This document shows, piece by piece, positions 33,769 through 43,238 of a DNA stretch of 64,000 nt. How positions within the stretch are numbered: position 1 is the first letter of the stretch; each line of letters starts with the position of its first letter. The position numbers were made by a program, and so were the translations under genes. The notes beneath the pieces were generated by a model. The model worked only from the letters and a program-made list of their open reading frames with translations. It did no database searches and was not told where the DNA came from. This DNA comes from Streptomyces sp. YIM 121038 (GTDB lineage: Bacteria; Actinomycetota; Actinomycetes; Streptomycetales; Streptomycetaceae), in assembly GCF_006088715.1 (NCBI RefSeq), contig NZ_CP030771.1:9918001-9982000 (forward strand), in the 5' to 3' direction.

Positions 33769-36700
33769 CGCACTCGACGCCACCCCCTGCCCCGCCCTCG
33801 GCCACAGCGGCGACCGCCACGCAGCTCAGTGACGACTTCCCCGTCCTCCTCGGCCCCGTACGGATCGAGACCCGCTTCACCCCGACCGAGCTCCTGATCC
33901 GGGTCTTCCCCGACGAGTGGGCCGTCGACAAGTTCGAGCCCCGGCCCACACCGGCCGAGATCGCCGCCCTCGACGCGTACTGGACCGCGCGCTGGGCCGC
34001 CGCGCGCGAGCCCGCCGCGCTCCGCGCCGCCCAGCTGGAGCTGGCCGGGCGGATCGCCCCCGGGCGGGCGGCCTGGCTCCTCGGCGTGCGGCTCCCGGCC
34101 AACCCCGGCGAGGAGCCGACCGCCGTCCCCGCCGGCACGACGGTGCTCGTGGTCGTGGGCCCCAAGCCGGTGGCCGCCGCGGACCGGCAGCCGACCTCCG
34201 CCTACTGGACCGCGGTCTGGCGCGCCCACGGCGACCGCCACCTGCTGCGGCAGGCCGACACCGCGCTGCTCACCGCGGTCGGCGCCACCCGGGCCGCCGC
34301 CATCAGGGGCCTGCGCCCCGCAGGTGTCGAAGGGGCGCCCGCCGGCACGGGCGACGCCGTCCACGTGGCCTTCCTGGTGCTGCCGCCCCCCGCGGCGGGA
34401 TCCACCGAACCCGAGTCATGGACCCGTGCCGCGCGCGCCCGGCTCCTTCCCGAGCGCTTCCAGGCACTGGGCTACGCCGACGGAGAGCAGGTCCTGTCCG
34501 CGACCGGCGCGCCCGTGCCCGACACGCTGCCCGTGAGCCCCGACCCCACAGCCGCCGACCAGATCTCCGTGAACCCGGTCACCGGGGCCCTGCACGTCCC
34601 CGACGAACTGCGCTGGCTCACCGACTTCGACCGCGCCGTCGCCCTCGGCATGGGCCTGCGCGTCCCGCTGGACGACCGCACGCGCGGCGGCCTCGACCGG
34701 CTGCTCGTGTTCGGCCTGCGCAAGGAGACCGACCCGCTCGCGTCAGCGCAGCAGCTCACCGACCTGATCACCCGGCAGCTGCGCGGCCCCGACGGATACG
34801 CGCTGCTGCCGCAGGGCACCCCGACCAACAACACCGAACGGCTGCCCGCGGGACGCGGCGACGCCGACGAGGCGGAGTCGGCCCTGCGCCCGGCCGCGGC
34901 ACCGGCCGCCGAGGCCACCGACTGGACCACCGAGACCGACGGCCGGCGCTTCGCCGAACTCCTCGGCCTCCCGGCCACAGTCCTCGACGGCATGCCGCAC
35001 GCGGACGGCACCGACCAGCGCGAGGCCCGCGCCGCCAACACCGCCCTGTGGCCCGTGACGTGGGGCTCCTTCCTCCAGACCGCCCTGCACCCCGTCCTCG
35101 ACGCCGAGACCGTCCGCAAGACCAGGGACTTCTTCCTGCGCCACGTCTCCGGGCGGGGCCCGGTCCCGGCCGTCCGCATCGGCAGCCAGCCGTACGGCAT
35201 CCTGCCCACCACCGCGTTCTCCCGCCTCGCCTGGCCCGACTCGGCCGCGCACCTGCGCGGCCTGCACCGGCTGCTGAGCGCGGCGGCCCAGGACTGGCAG
35301 GCCGCCGCGGACAAGGTCGCCCACCTCGGTGAGGACACCGGCGACCCCCACCAGCTCCTCCTGGACATCCTCGCCCTGCACCCCACCTCGGCCGAGTACC
35401 ACCAGCGGTACGCACACAGCGTCGAGGACCTCTTCAACCGCGAGAACCTCGGCGGCCGCGGCGCCGACGTCCTCCCCGCGCTCGACCGCCTGAACATGCC
35501 CGGACCGCTGCGCGCACTCCTCGCCCGCCTCGGCCACCCCGACGGCGGCCCGGACCACGACCCCGACCTGCTGCGCAAGCTGTTCACCGACGCCCAGCAG
35601 CCGTTCCTCGCCCCCCTGGTCGACGACCGGCCCCTGTCCGAGACCGACCCCGTACGCGCCTGCACCTCCGACGGCCGCAACTACCTGCGCCTGCTCGCCG
35701 ACGAAGCGGGCGTCAGCCTCGACGCGGTCCGCCTCGAACGCGGCTTCACCGACGACGCGCCGCCCGCCGCGCTGCTGTACCTGCTGCTGCGGCACGCGGT
35801 GCTGCTCGGCTGGGCCGACGCCGCCCGCGACCTCGCCGTCGCCGCCGGTGCGGCCACGCCCGACGAACTCGCCGCCGACCCGCCGTTCGTGCACGTACGG
35901 ATACCGGAGCCCGGACAGGCACTGCCGAGCGAGAGCCGCTTCCGCAGGCTGTACTCGCCCGAGCGCGCCGTGACGGGAAGCCCCGACCAGCTCCTGGCCG
36001 ACTTCCTCCCGGGCGTGCTCGGCAAGACGCCCGCCACCGCCGAACTCGCCGAGCAGATCAAGGCCCTCGGCATCCTCGCCGACCTGCCCACGGCCCGCCT
36101 GGAGCGGCTCCTCGCCGAACACCTCGACCTCGCCACCTACCGGCTCGACGCCTGGCGCATCGGCCTGGCCACCGCACGCCTGGAGGAACTGCGGTTCGGC
36201 CCGAACGGCGGCGCGGTGCCCCGCCCGGGCCTGCACCTCGGCGCCTACGGCTGGCTGGAGGACGTCCGGCCCTGGGCGGCGCAGCTCACCCCCGTCGAGC
36301 TGACCGGCGAACTCGCGGAGATCTTCGGTGACGGCGAGCCGCTCCTGCACGACCCGCGGAACGCGGGCTTCGTCCACGCGCCCTCGCCCGGCCACGCCAG
36401 GACCGCCGCCGTCCTGCGCGCCGGATACACGGCCAACGCCGGCCCCGACCACCCCGACACCTTCGCCGTGAACCTCAGCTCGGAGCGGGTGCGGACCGCG
36501 CTCGGCCTGCTCGACGGCCTGCGGCAGGGCCAGCCGCTCGGCGCGCTGCTCGGCTACCGGCTCGAACGCGGCCTGCACGACCGGCACGACGAGGCGGAGG
36601 TCGACCGCTTCGTCACCGCGCTGCGCGCACAGTTCCCGCTGCGCGCCGGAAAGATCCCGCAGACGGCGCCCGACCCCGCCGACCACGTCCCGATCGAACA

Positions 36701-39014
36701 GGTCGAGGCGCGCAACGTCGTGGACGGCCTCGCCCTGGTCCGGCACGTGACCCGTACCGGGGTCCCGGACACCTACCCGTTCGGCCTGGACGGCGTGCTG
36801 CCCCCCGCCACCCCGGGCCAGGCCGCGGCCCTGACCGCCGAAGTCCGCGCGCTCCTCGACGTGCACGACGCGCTCGCCGACCTCGCCGTGGCCGAAAGCG
36901 CCCACCAGGCCCTCGCCGGGAACACCGAGCGCGCCTCCGCGACCCTCGACGCCTACGCCAAGGCGGGCTTCCCGCCCCCGCCCTCCGTGGTCGAGACCCC
37001 GCGCGGCGGCACCACCCTCACCCACCGCCTCGCCCTGCGGCTGCGCCCCGGCCTGCGCCCGGACGGCCGCGCGACCCCCAGGGCACAGGCCGAACCCGCC
37101 GTCGACGACTGGCTGGAGGGGCTGCTGCCGGACGCGGACGACGTCGTCGCCCGCGTCACCTGGACCGACCCGGTGAACGGACAGGACCGAAGCCGGAACA
37201 TCGCCCTCGACGACCTCGGACTCGACCCGATCGACCTGCTGTGGACGGTCCGCTCCACGGGCGCCGAGGCGATGACCGACCTGGAGGACCGGATCATCGG
37301 CGCCGTCATCGACCGCGACCACCCGCGACCGGACACGGCCCTGACCATCCGCCACACCGCACGCGTCCCCGGCAAGGTCACCTTCTTCGAACTCTCCCCG
37401 CTCATCGGGGCGTTGCGCACCCTGCTGACCACCTCGCGGCCCCTGCGCACCAGCGACCTCGTGCCCGCCGCGGGCACCGCGCCCGTCGACCGCGCCGCCG
37501 ACGACGCGGTGTCCCTGCCCCGCGCCCGCCCGGCCGCCGTACGCGCCTCCCTCGCCGCACTCGACGAGGAGGCCGCCGACTACGTCCACGACTTCGCACC
37601 GCTCTACCCCGGCCCGCCCGCGCCGCCGGCGCGGGCCGCGGTGCTCACCGCCATCGACGGCTTCCTCACCCGATACGCCGCGCTCGCCACCACGGCGTCC
37701 GGATTCGGGATGGTACGCAGCGGCTGGGGCGAGCTCGTCCAGTGGCGCGGGAGCGCCTACGCCGACGTGCTCGCCGCGGTCGCCACCACCGCGGCACGCA
37801 TGACACGGGCACTGGCCGACGCCGACGCGCTGCTCGCCCGCTACGACGCGCTGCCGCCCGCCACCGCCGACAGCGAACGCTTCCGCGTGCTCCAGCAGGC
37901 CGAGCGCCTCCTCACCACCCGCCCGACCACCCCCCTCCCCAACAGGCCCGCGCAACTGCGCGGGATCGTCGGCAGTCGCCGCACCACCTTCCGCAACCGG
38001 CTCCAGGCCCTCAACCGGCAGGCACAGACGGCGAAGAGCACGCTCAGCGGGCTGCTCGCCGAGGTGTCCGACCTGCTGCCGCTCACCGACATCGACCCCG
38101 CCGGGCTCGACCTGACACCCGTCGAGGACCGGGTCGTCGCCTTCGGCCGCGAACTCCTCGACCGGACCCGCGCCCTGCGCACCGACATCGCCGACCGACT
38201 GGCCTCGGCGGACACCGCGCTCACCGCGTACGACCAGGCGGTGACCGCCCCCGACCGGGTCGCGGCGGGCACCGAGGCACTCCGGGCGATGCTCGGCCCC
38301 GAGGCCGTCGTCGTACCCGAGTTCACGCCGCCCGCCGCGCTCACCGCCGAGTGGACCAAGGCCCGCAGGGACAGCGGCAAGCTCCTGGAGCACCTGACCC
38401 GGCCCCCGGTGGACAGGGACTTCCCGCTCGACGACTGGATCCACGGGCTCGCGCGGGTCCGCGAGACGCCCCGCCTCTGGGAGCGCGCCGTGCAGCTCAG
38501 CTCCGCCCTGCGCGACGACGACGAGGAGCCCGAGCTGGCTCCCGTCCAGCTCCCGTACCGCCAGAACGACCACTGGCTCGGCATGGAGTTCGCCCCCGGC
38601 GCCGCGATCACCGAGGACAGGCTGCTGTTCACGGCGCACTACGCCGACGGCGCGGACGAGGACGAGCCGCACTGCGGACTGCTCCTCGACGAGTGGACCG
38701 AGGTCATCCCCGCCGAGCGGGAGACCACCGGGATCACCGCCGACGTGGACCGCCCCGACTCCGAGCCGCCCCAGGCCATGCTCCTCGTCGCACCGCCCGT
38801 ACGCACCGGCACCTGGGACACCTCCGACCTGGTGGCCGCGGTCCACGAGACCTTCGCGATGGCCAGGGCCCGCGCCGTGGAGCCCGTACATCTGGAGGAC
38901 AGCGCCTACGCGCACCTGCTGCCCGCCACGCTCCTGTCGGCGACCACCCCGCCGATCACCATCAGCACCGATCTGTCGATCGCGAACGTCCGCTGGAAGG
39001 CCGACCATGACTGA
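33765..39014 (+). CDS. 1,749-residue unassigned giant-operon protein
   Basis: ATG 33765 in an ATGA overlap. After a Thr/Pro/Ala-rich lead the sequence opens with FPVLLGPVRIETRF ... LLIRVFPDEWAVDKFEP, and later has RIGSQPYGILPTTAFSRL, NYLRLLADEAGV and long Ala/Leu/Arg-rich helices. A coiled-coil-like stretch (RLQALNRQAQTAKSTLSGLLAEVSDLL) lies near residue 1415, and the end (LLPATLLSATTPPITISTDLSIANVRW) is beta-like. No signal peptide, no membrane segment and no catalytic signature that I can name. It is the largest product of the operon and overlaps the next gene by 8 nt. I infer a structural role; it could also be a large enzyme of a family I do not know. Confidence 0.6.
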   Translation: MTHSTPPPAPPSATAATATQLSDDFPVLLGPVRIETRFTPTELLIRVFPDEWAVDKFEPRPTPAEIAALDAYWTARWAAAREPAALRAAQLELAGRIAPGRAAWLLGVRLPANPGEEPTAVPAGTTVLVVVGPKPVAAADRQPTSAYWTAVWRAHGDRHLLRQADTALLTAVGATRAAAIRGLRPAGVEGAPAGTGDAVHVAFLVLPPPAAGSTEPESWTRAARARLLPERFQALGYADGEQVLSATGAPVPDTLPVSPDPTAADQISVNPVTGALHVPDELRWLTDFDRAVALGMGLRVPLDDRTRGGLDRLLVFGLRKETDPLASAQQLTDLITRQLRGPDGYALLPQGTPTNNTERLPAGRGDADEAESALRPAAAPAAEATDWTTETDGRRFAELLGLPATVLDGMPHADGTDQREARAANTALWPVTWGSFLQTALHPVLDAETVRKTRDFFLRHVSGRGPVPAVRIGSQPYGILPTTAFSRLAWPDSAAHLRGLHRLLSAAAQDWQAAADKVAHLGEDTGDPHQLLLDILALHPTSAEYHQRYAHSVEDLFNRENLGGRGADVLPALDRLNMPGPLRALLARLGHPDGGPDHDPDLLRKLFTDAQQPFLAPLVDDRPLSETDPVRACTSDGRNYLRLLADEAGVSLDAVRLERGFTDDAPPAALLYLLLRHAVLLGWADAARDLAVAAGAATPDELAADPPFVHVRIPEPGQALPSESRFRRLYSPERAVTGSPDQLLADFLPGVLGKTPATAELAEQIKALGILADLPTARLERLLAEHLDLATYRLDAWRIGLATARLEELRFGPNGGAVPRPGLHLGAYGWLEDVRPWAAQLTPVELTGELAEIFGDGEPLLHDPRNAGFVHAPSPGHARTAAVLRAGYTANAGPDHPDTFAVNLSSERVRTALGLLDGLRQGQPLGALLGYRLERGLHDRHDEAEVDRFVTALRAQFPLRAGKIPQTAPDPADHVPIEQVEARNVVDGLALVRHVTRTGVPDTYPFGLDGVLPPATPGQAAALTAEVRALLDVHDALADLAVAESAHQALAGNTERASATLDAYAKAGFPPPPSVVETPRGGTTLTHRLALRLRPGLRPDGRATPRAQAEPAVDDWLEGLLPDADDVVARVTWTDPVNGQDRSRNIALDDLGLDPIDLLWTVRSTGAEAMTDLEDRIIGAVIDRDHPRPDTALTIRHTARVPGKVTFFELSPLIGALRTLLTTSRPLRTSDLVPAAGTAPVDRAADDAVSLPRARPAAVRASLAALDEEAADYVHDFAPLYPGPPAPPARAAVLTAIDGFLTRYAALATTASGFGMVRSGWGELVQWRGSAYADVLAAVATTAARMTRALADADALLARYDALPPATADSERFRVLQQAERLLTTRPTTPLPNRPAQLRGIVGSRRTTFRNRLQALNRQAQTAKSTLSGLLAEVSDLLPLTDIDPAGLDLTPVEDRVVAFGRELLDRTRALRTDIADRLASADTALTAYDQAVTAPDRVAAGTEALRAMLGPEAVVVPEFTPPAALTAEWTKARRDSGKLLEHLTRPPVDRDFPLDDWIHGLARVRETPRLWERAVQLSSALRDDDEEPELAPVQLPYRQNDHWLGMEFAPGAAITEDRLLFTAHYADGADEDEPHCGLLLDEWTEVIPAERETTGITADVDRPDSEPPQAMLLVAPPVRTGTWDTSDLVAAVHETFAMARARAVEPVHLEDSAYAHLLPATLLSATTPPITISTDLSIANVRWKADHD

Positions 39015-40875
39015 GCCACGCATCGCGGACCTCGCCGCGGCGCTGCGGGACCGCGCGCACCCCGCCGTCGGCGTCTGGAACCGGCTCGAAGGCAGGCCGC
39101 GCACCACCGACTTCGACCGCGCGCTGCGCGCGGAGGTGCGGGACGCGCTGTGGCTGCTGACCCGGCAGTGGCAGCTGGGCGAGTTCCGGGGCGCCGACGC
39201 GGGCTCGCCCGTGACCGCCCGGTACGCCGTGACCACCAGCACGCCCAGCCGGTTCCGCCCGGGGAACGGACCGGCCGAGCCGCTGCCCACCGACAGGCCG
39301 CTGGAGACGGTCGCCGAACGCCGGCCCCTGCCCTTCACCCTCGGTGCCGACCGGATCTCCTTCGACCTGCGCCTCGCGCTCGGCCGCCGCTGGCTCAAGC
39401 TGGTCTCCGGCGTGCCGGTGCTGCGGGCGCACGACGTGCCCGAGCAGTTCACGGCGCGCTATCCCGTCGCGCTGCCCGACCCCGCGGACGAGGCCGACCG
39501 CGCGCTGGTCGCGCACCCGGAGGTCTGGGCGACCCTGCAGGCGCTCGCGGGCCGCCGCATGGACGGGCACCTGCTGTACCAGCACCTGAAGGCGGGTGGA
39601 CACCCCTCGGACGGCATCGACCTGCCCCGCCCGCACCGCGCGACCCTGGACGCGCTCGGACCCCGACTGACCTCCTGGTTCGACCAGTTGATCGACTCCC
39701 CGGCCGGGGTGACCGCGGAGCGGCCGCAGGGGAACGCCACCTGGGACGCCAGGCGCCTCGAGCACTCCTTCGCCATCTCGGCACCCGCCCCCGGCGGCGG
39801 GGAGCGCGTCCTCACGGCCGCCGAGCACCCGGGCGGCCCACTCGACTGGCACGCCTTCTCCACCGACTCCGGCGGCTCGCTCGGCGGCACGGATCCGGCA
39901 CCCGTACCGGCCGCACGCACCGTGTTCCCGGCGCCGGTCAGCTTCGCGGGGATGCCCCTGCCGCGCTGGTGGGCGGTGGAGGACGGCAACACGAACTTCG
40001 CCGCCGTCACCCCGGACAGCACCGACCTGGCCCGGCTCGTCTTCCTGGAGTTCGCGCTCGTCTTCAGCAACGACTGGTACCAGCTTCCCTGCGACGTGCC
40101 CGCCGGAACACTGGCCACCGTCCAGGGACTCGCGGTCACCGACGTCTTCGGGCAGCGCCGGTGGATCACCCCGGCGGGCACGGGCGAGCGCCACGACTGG
40201 CAGCGCTGGTCGATGTTCACGCTCGGCACCGACGGCGAGACCGGCCTGCTCCTGCCGCCGGGCACCCCGAAGGTCGCCACCGGCCCCCCGCTGGAGGGCG
40301 TGGCGCTCGTACGGGACGAGAGCGCCAACCTCGTCTGGGGCATCGAGGAGACGGTCCAGCTCGCCCACGGCGGAGGGCGCAACGGCGACGAGGCCGCCGC
40401 CGAGAGCCTCGCCCAGCGCCGCAGGCTCCACCCGCCGCCACCGGCGGACGACCCGCGCGCCGACCTCACCTACGAGATCGCGAGCCCGGTCCCCGAGAAC
40501 TGGATCCCCTTCATCCCCGTCCATGTGCCGGGGGACAGCCGGAACGTGCAACTCCAGCGTGCCGCGATGCCCAGCGAGGTGGACGGCACCCCGGTCCGGC
40601 CCCGCACGTCCCTGCTGCGGGAGGGCCTTGACGCGGGGCGGCCGTACTTCCTCAACGAGGAGGAGGTCACGCGCACCGGAACCCGGGTCACCGTCGCCTT
40701 CAACAGGACCCGGTGGCGGGACGGCCGCGTCGTCGTCTGGCTCGCGGCCCAACGCGCCACGGGCCACGGCGAACGCTCCAGCGGCCTCGCCTTCGACCTC
40801 CTGAAGAACGCCTCCGCCTCCCCGCCGCAGATGTCCGACGCGGACCGCCGGGCCCGGCGGACGCCGTCCTCGTAG
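39007..40875 (+). CDS. 622-residue unassigned last gene of the giant operon
   Basis: The start ATG lies in ATGACTGA, overlapping the upstream stop by 8 nt. Early residues contain a striking block, DALWLLTRQWQLGEFRGADAGSPV, then RISFDLRLALGRRWLKLV and several Trp-rich segments (MPLPRWWAVEDGNTNFA; FSNDWYQLPCDVPAG). The rest is beta-rich and ends in a basic tail. No signal peptide or membrane helix. I cannot name the family; the tight coupling makes it part of the same complex or pathway as the other five proteins. The gene ends in a 243-bp convergent gap. Confidence 0.62.
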   Translation: MTEPRIADLAAALRDRAHPAVGVWNRLEGRPRTTDFDRALRAEVRDALWLLTRQWQLGEFRGADAGSPVTARYAVTTSTPSRFRPGNGPAEPLPTDRPLETVAERRPLPFTLGADRISFDLRLALGRRWLKLVSGVPVLRAHDVPEQFTARYPVALPDPADEADRALVAHPEVWATLQALAGRRMDGHLLYQHLKAGGHPSDGIDLPRPHRATLDALGPRLTSWFDQLIDSPAGVTAERPQGNATWDARRLEHSFAISAPAPGGGERVLTAAEHPGGPLDWHAFSTDSGGSLGGTDPAPVPAARTVFPAPVSFAGMPLPRWWAVEDGNTNFAAVTPDSTDLARLVFLEFALVFSNDWYQLPCDVPAGTLATVQGLAVTDVFGQRRWITPAGTGERHDWQRWSMFTLGTDGETGLLLPPGTPKVATGPPLEGVALVRDESANLVWGIEETVQLAHGGGRNGDEAAAESLAQRRRLHPPPPADDPRADLTYEIASPVPENWIPFIPVHVPGDSRNVQLQRAAMPSEVDGTPVRPRTSLLREGLDAGRPYFLNEEEVTRTGTRVTVAFNRTRWRDGRVVVWLAAQRATGHGERSSGLAFDLLKNASASPPQMSDADRRARRTPSS

Positions 40876-41003
40876 TGCGGGCGCAGATCGCGCTCCGCGA
40901 TGTGCAGATCCCGTCCGGCCTGGTAGATCCGGTCCCGACGGGAGGCCAGGGCTCGCAGCACCGTCCGCTCGCCACCGGGGGCACGTTGGTCCGGCCCGGT
41001 CAT
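40860..41003 (-). pseudogene. Possible N-terminal remnant of an XRE/STAND-type regulator
   Basis: From ATG 41003 the minus strand reads MTGPDQRAPGGERTVLRA, then RIYQAGRDLHIAERDLRPHY, which recalls the N-terminal glycine/asparagine-rich lead of streptomycete STAND/WD40 proteins. It then runs without a stop into sequence antisense to the end of the giant operon, so at most a truncated start survives. Similarity is from memory and short. Confidence 0.3.
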
Positions 41004-41118
41004 GGCCCGGTGATCTGCTGGTCGCTGTCGGCGTGCGGACCGCCGCGAGCTACGGCAACACCCCGACGGGCATCGCCCCGCAGCGCCCGCACCAGGACGG
41101 TTCGCCACCGGTGCCCGG

Positions 41119-41736
41119 CTACAGATACGGCAGCACGAAGTCGTAGCCGGCCTTGCGGTGGGCGCCACCGGCGGGGCAGACGCCGTCGGTGGGGTAGCCG
41201 TAGAAGAAGAGGCCGTAACACTTGTCGCAGAAGCGCCAGTTGCGCTGCGACTTGCCGTTCTCGGGAATGTCGTGCGGCAGCACGAAGTCGTAGCCCGCCA
41301 TGCGGTGCGCGCCGCCGGTGGGGCAGCGGCCGTTGGTCGGGTAGCCGTAGAAGAACTGGCCGTAGCACTTGTCGCAGAAGCGCCAGTTGCGCTGCGCGGT
41401 CGGCGTCTCCGGTACGTCGTGGGGCAGGTTGAAGTTGAATCCGGCAGAGTCGTGGCCGCCGCCCGCCGGGCACGCGCCGTCCGACGGGTAGCCGCGGAAG
41501 AACAGGCCGTAGCACTTCACGCAGAACCGCCAGTCCGCCTGGCTCGCGCGGACCGATACGGGACTCCGCCTCGGTCCTGCCGCCGCCGCGGGCCCGGCGA
41601 AGGCCCCGGCCATCGCGGTGGCGCCCGCCGCGCCCGCGGTCGCCTTGAGCACGGTGATGAGCATGGTGCGCCGGTCCGGGTTCTCGGTGTCGCCGCCGCC
41701 CTGCGGCGACCCCGGCTTGGGCTGTCTCACGTCCAT
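41119..41736 (-). CDS. Tat-exported protein with three zinc-ribbon-like repeats
   Basis: A 205-residue protein. The N-terminus has a twin-arginine signal (DRRTMLITVLKATAGAAGA ... PAAAAGP, residues about 20-55). The mature part is three near-identical units of about 48 residues: WRFC(V/D)KCYGxFFxGYPxxGxCPxGGxHxxAGxxFxLPHD. Each has C-X2-C-X13-C-X5-H, which would suit one zinc ion. AAGGAG lies 7 nt before the ATG at 41736. Units are about 80% alike, so they arose by internal duplication. Export in folded form through Tat fits a metal-bound protein. It converges on the giant operon; any functional link is a guess. Confidence 0.8.
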   Translation of the reverse strand: MDVRQPKPGSPQGGGDTENPDRRTMLITVLKATAGAAGATAMAGAFAGPAAAAGPRRSPVSVRASQADWRFCVKCYGLFFRGYPSDGACPAGGGHDSAGFNFNLPHDVPETPTAQRNWRFCDKCYGQFFYGYPTNGRCPTGGAHRMAGYDFVLPHDIPENGKSQRNWRFCDKCYGLFFYGYPTDGVCPAGGAHRKAGYDFVLPYL

Positions 41737-41916
41737 GTGTGACTCCTTGGCTCCGTCGGTTCCCGTCATCACGGATCACGGGAACCGGCGCCTGCGGCAC
41801 GGGATGTCAAAGGCTCACCCCGGCACCAGGCCTCCCTGGGACTCCGGTTCACCGAGGCGCCCTCACCGTGCCCCAAGGCTCCGTAGGCTGCCAGTGCGGT
41901 TCCGGTCAGTGGAACG

Positions 41917-42594
41917 TCAAGGCCTTCGGTGGGGCTGGGAGCGGTGACCGCCCGACCGGGAAGCCGCCGCTCCCGGGGCGGCGGAGTGGCGTTGCCCGGC
42001 CCAGTGGTACAGCAGCACCGAAGCCACCGCGGCGGCCGCGCACCAGGTGGAGATGAACTCCCGCCGCCACAGGACGAAGGACACCGCGGCCCCGATCGCG
42101 GTCAGGACACCGAGGAGGATGAGGACGCGGTCCCCGGAGAGGAGCAGGGCGCCGATGGTGGCGAGCAGATAGCCCGCGATGGTCAGCTCCGTGTGGGACA
42201 GCCCGAGGGCGTAGCCGACCGTGTGCCCGCGAATCTCGGCGCTTACGGTACGAGTGACCAGCGCGTACGCGAGCACTGCCGCTGTCGCGATGCCCGCGGC
42301 GAGGGGGATGAGCAGGCGGCGGTGGGCGCGGGGCGGCGCGGCGCACAGGACAGCGGCGGGTACCCACAGCGGGAGCAGGGGCAGGGCGATGACGGCCCAC
42401 GCGACGGTGGCGGGCCCGGTCCCGCCGTCGTGGTGCCAGACGGCGGCTTCGATCAGCTGGTGGACTCCCAGGAGGACGGGAAGCGCGGCCAGGGGCAGGT
42501 CGCGGGGGCGTCGGGCCGCCCGGGCCACGGTGGCGACTCCTACGGCCGTGATGCCCGTACCCGCGATGAGGTCGGCTGTCGCGCTCCAGCACAT
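41917..42594 (-). CDS. DUF6629-like integral membrane protein
   Basis: A 225-residue protein starting MCWSATADLIAG, the typical opening of the actinobacterial DUF6629 family, with about seven hydrophobic helices (LPLAALPVLLGVHQLIEAAVW, ATVAWAVIALPLLPLWVPAAVL, LLIPLAAGIATAAVLAYALV, LTIAGYLLATIGALLLSG, VLILLGVLTAIGAAVSFVL) and a basic cytosolic tail. The family has no known function. No strong ribosome site precedes the ATG. Confidence 0.8.
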   Translation of the reverse strand: MCWSATADLIAGTGITAVGVATVARAARRPRDLPLAALPVLLGVHQLIEAAVWHHDGGTGPATVAWAVIALPLLPLWVPAAVLCAAPPRAHRRLLIPLAAGIATAAVLAYALVTRTVSAEIRGHTVGYALGLSHTELTIAGYLLATIGALLLSGDRVLILLGVLTAIGAAVSFVLWRREFISTWCAAAAVASVLLYHWAGQRHSAAPGAAASRSGGHRSQPHRRP

Positions 42595-43238
42595 GGGGCC
42601 AACGGTACGGCTGCGCCGGGCTTGTCGGGAGTGGGCTCGCCAGGGCTGTGCAGGGGTCCTCCCCAGAGGCCCGCATGCGGTCGACCGGGGCGCGCGTCGA
42701 GCACGTCCGCGATTGTCGAGGCTCCGGCGCGGCGCCGGGTCCGACTCGGCCGTCACCTCCCCTTGAGTGCCCACAGGGGGGGGCGTGGTCCGGCTCCACC
42801 TCCTCCGTGCGGCGCCCGTACCGGGCGCGCAGGACCAGCAGGACGATGCCGCCCACGACGCCGGCACCGGCGTACCCGACGACCATGTCCTGCTCGACCG
42901 GCGACTCGCTGATGTGGGCAACACCGTTCCGCGACACCCAGACGCGGTCACCGCCGGAGCGGCTGCCCACAGCACGACCGTCACCACCACGGAGAGCCGA
43001 GATTCCGGCTGCCCCGCACGCCGAACGTCCCTCACCGCCTCGTCCCCGGGCTGCTGACAGCGTCGAGGCGGTGTCGTCGGCAAGGAGGTGGGGTTGGCCC
43101 CCGACCGGATACGGCGACGAGCCCCATCGCGACGGAGTGGCCGCTCCAGCAAGCTCATTGTTCACGGGGCCGACCGCATGGCAGGCCCTGCGACGGGGAC
43201 GGATGCGAGTCGTCAGCACTGCTGATCGGGAGGCCGGG
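42595..43238. other. 644-bp region with only a broken gene fragment
   Basis: Between the DUF6629 gene (minus) and the serine hydrolase (plus). No intact gene is convincing. The minus strand carries the degraded membrane-protein fragment listed separately; the rest is presumably promoter DNA. Confidence 0.5.
42766..43046 (-). pseudogene. Frameshifted small membrane-protein remnant
   Basis: On the minus strand one frame begins MRDVRRAGQPESRLSVVVTVVLW (GTG near 43040), a basic head plus a membrane helix. Near 42955 the coding sense moves to another frame: GDRVWVSRNGVAHISESP, EQDMVVGYAGAGVVGGIVLL, then LRARYGRRTEEVEPDHAP. Joined by a one-base frameshift this resembles the two-helix actinobacterial membrane proteins with a VWVxRDG periplasmic segment. 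No stop ends it cleanly before the next gene. Confidence 0.4.

Noticed and set aside
34743..39452. A 1,569-codon open frame on the minus strand across the 1,749-residue gene
   Set aside because: Same reason: biased composition, no motif, and it crosses the junction of two overlapping plus-strand genes.
21900..40875. Phage tail or extracellular contractile injection system
   Set aside because: Considered because of the giant coupled genes, but I find no sheath, tube, spike, baseplate-wedge, tape-measure or AAA+ remodeling sequence.
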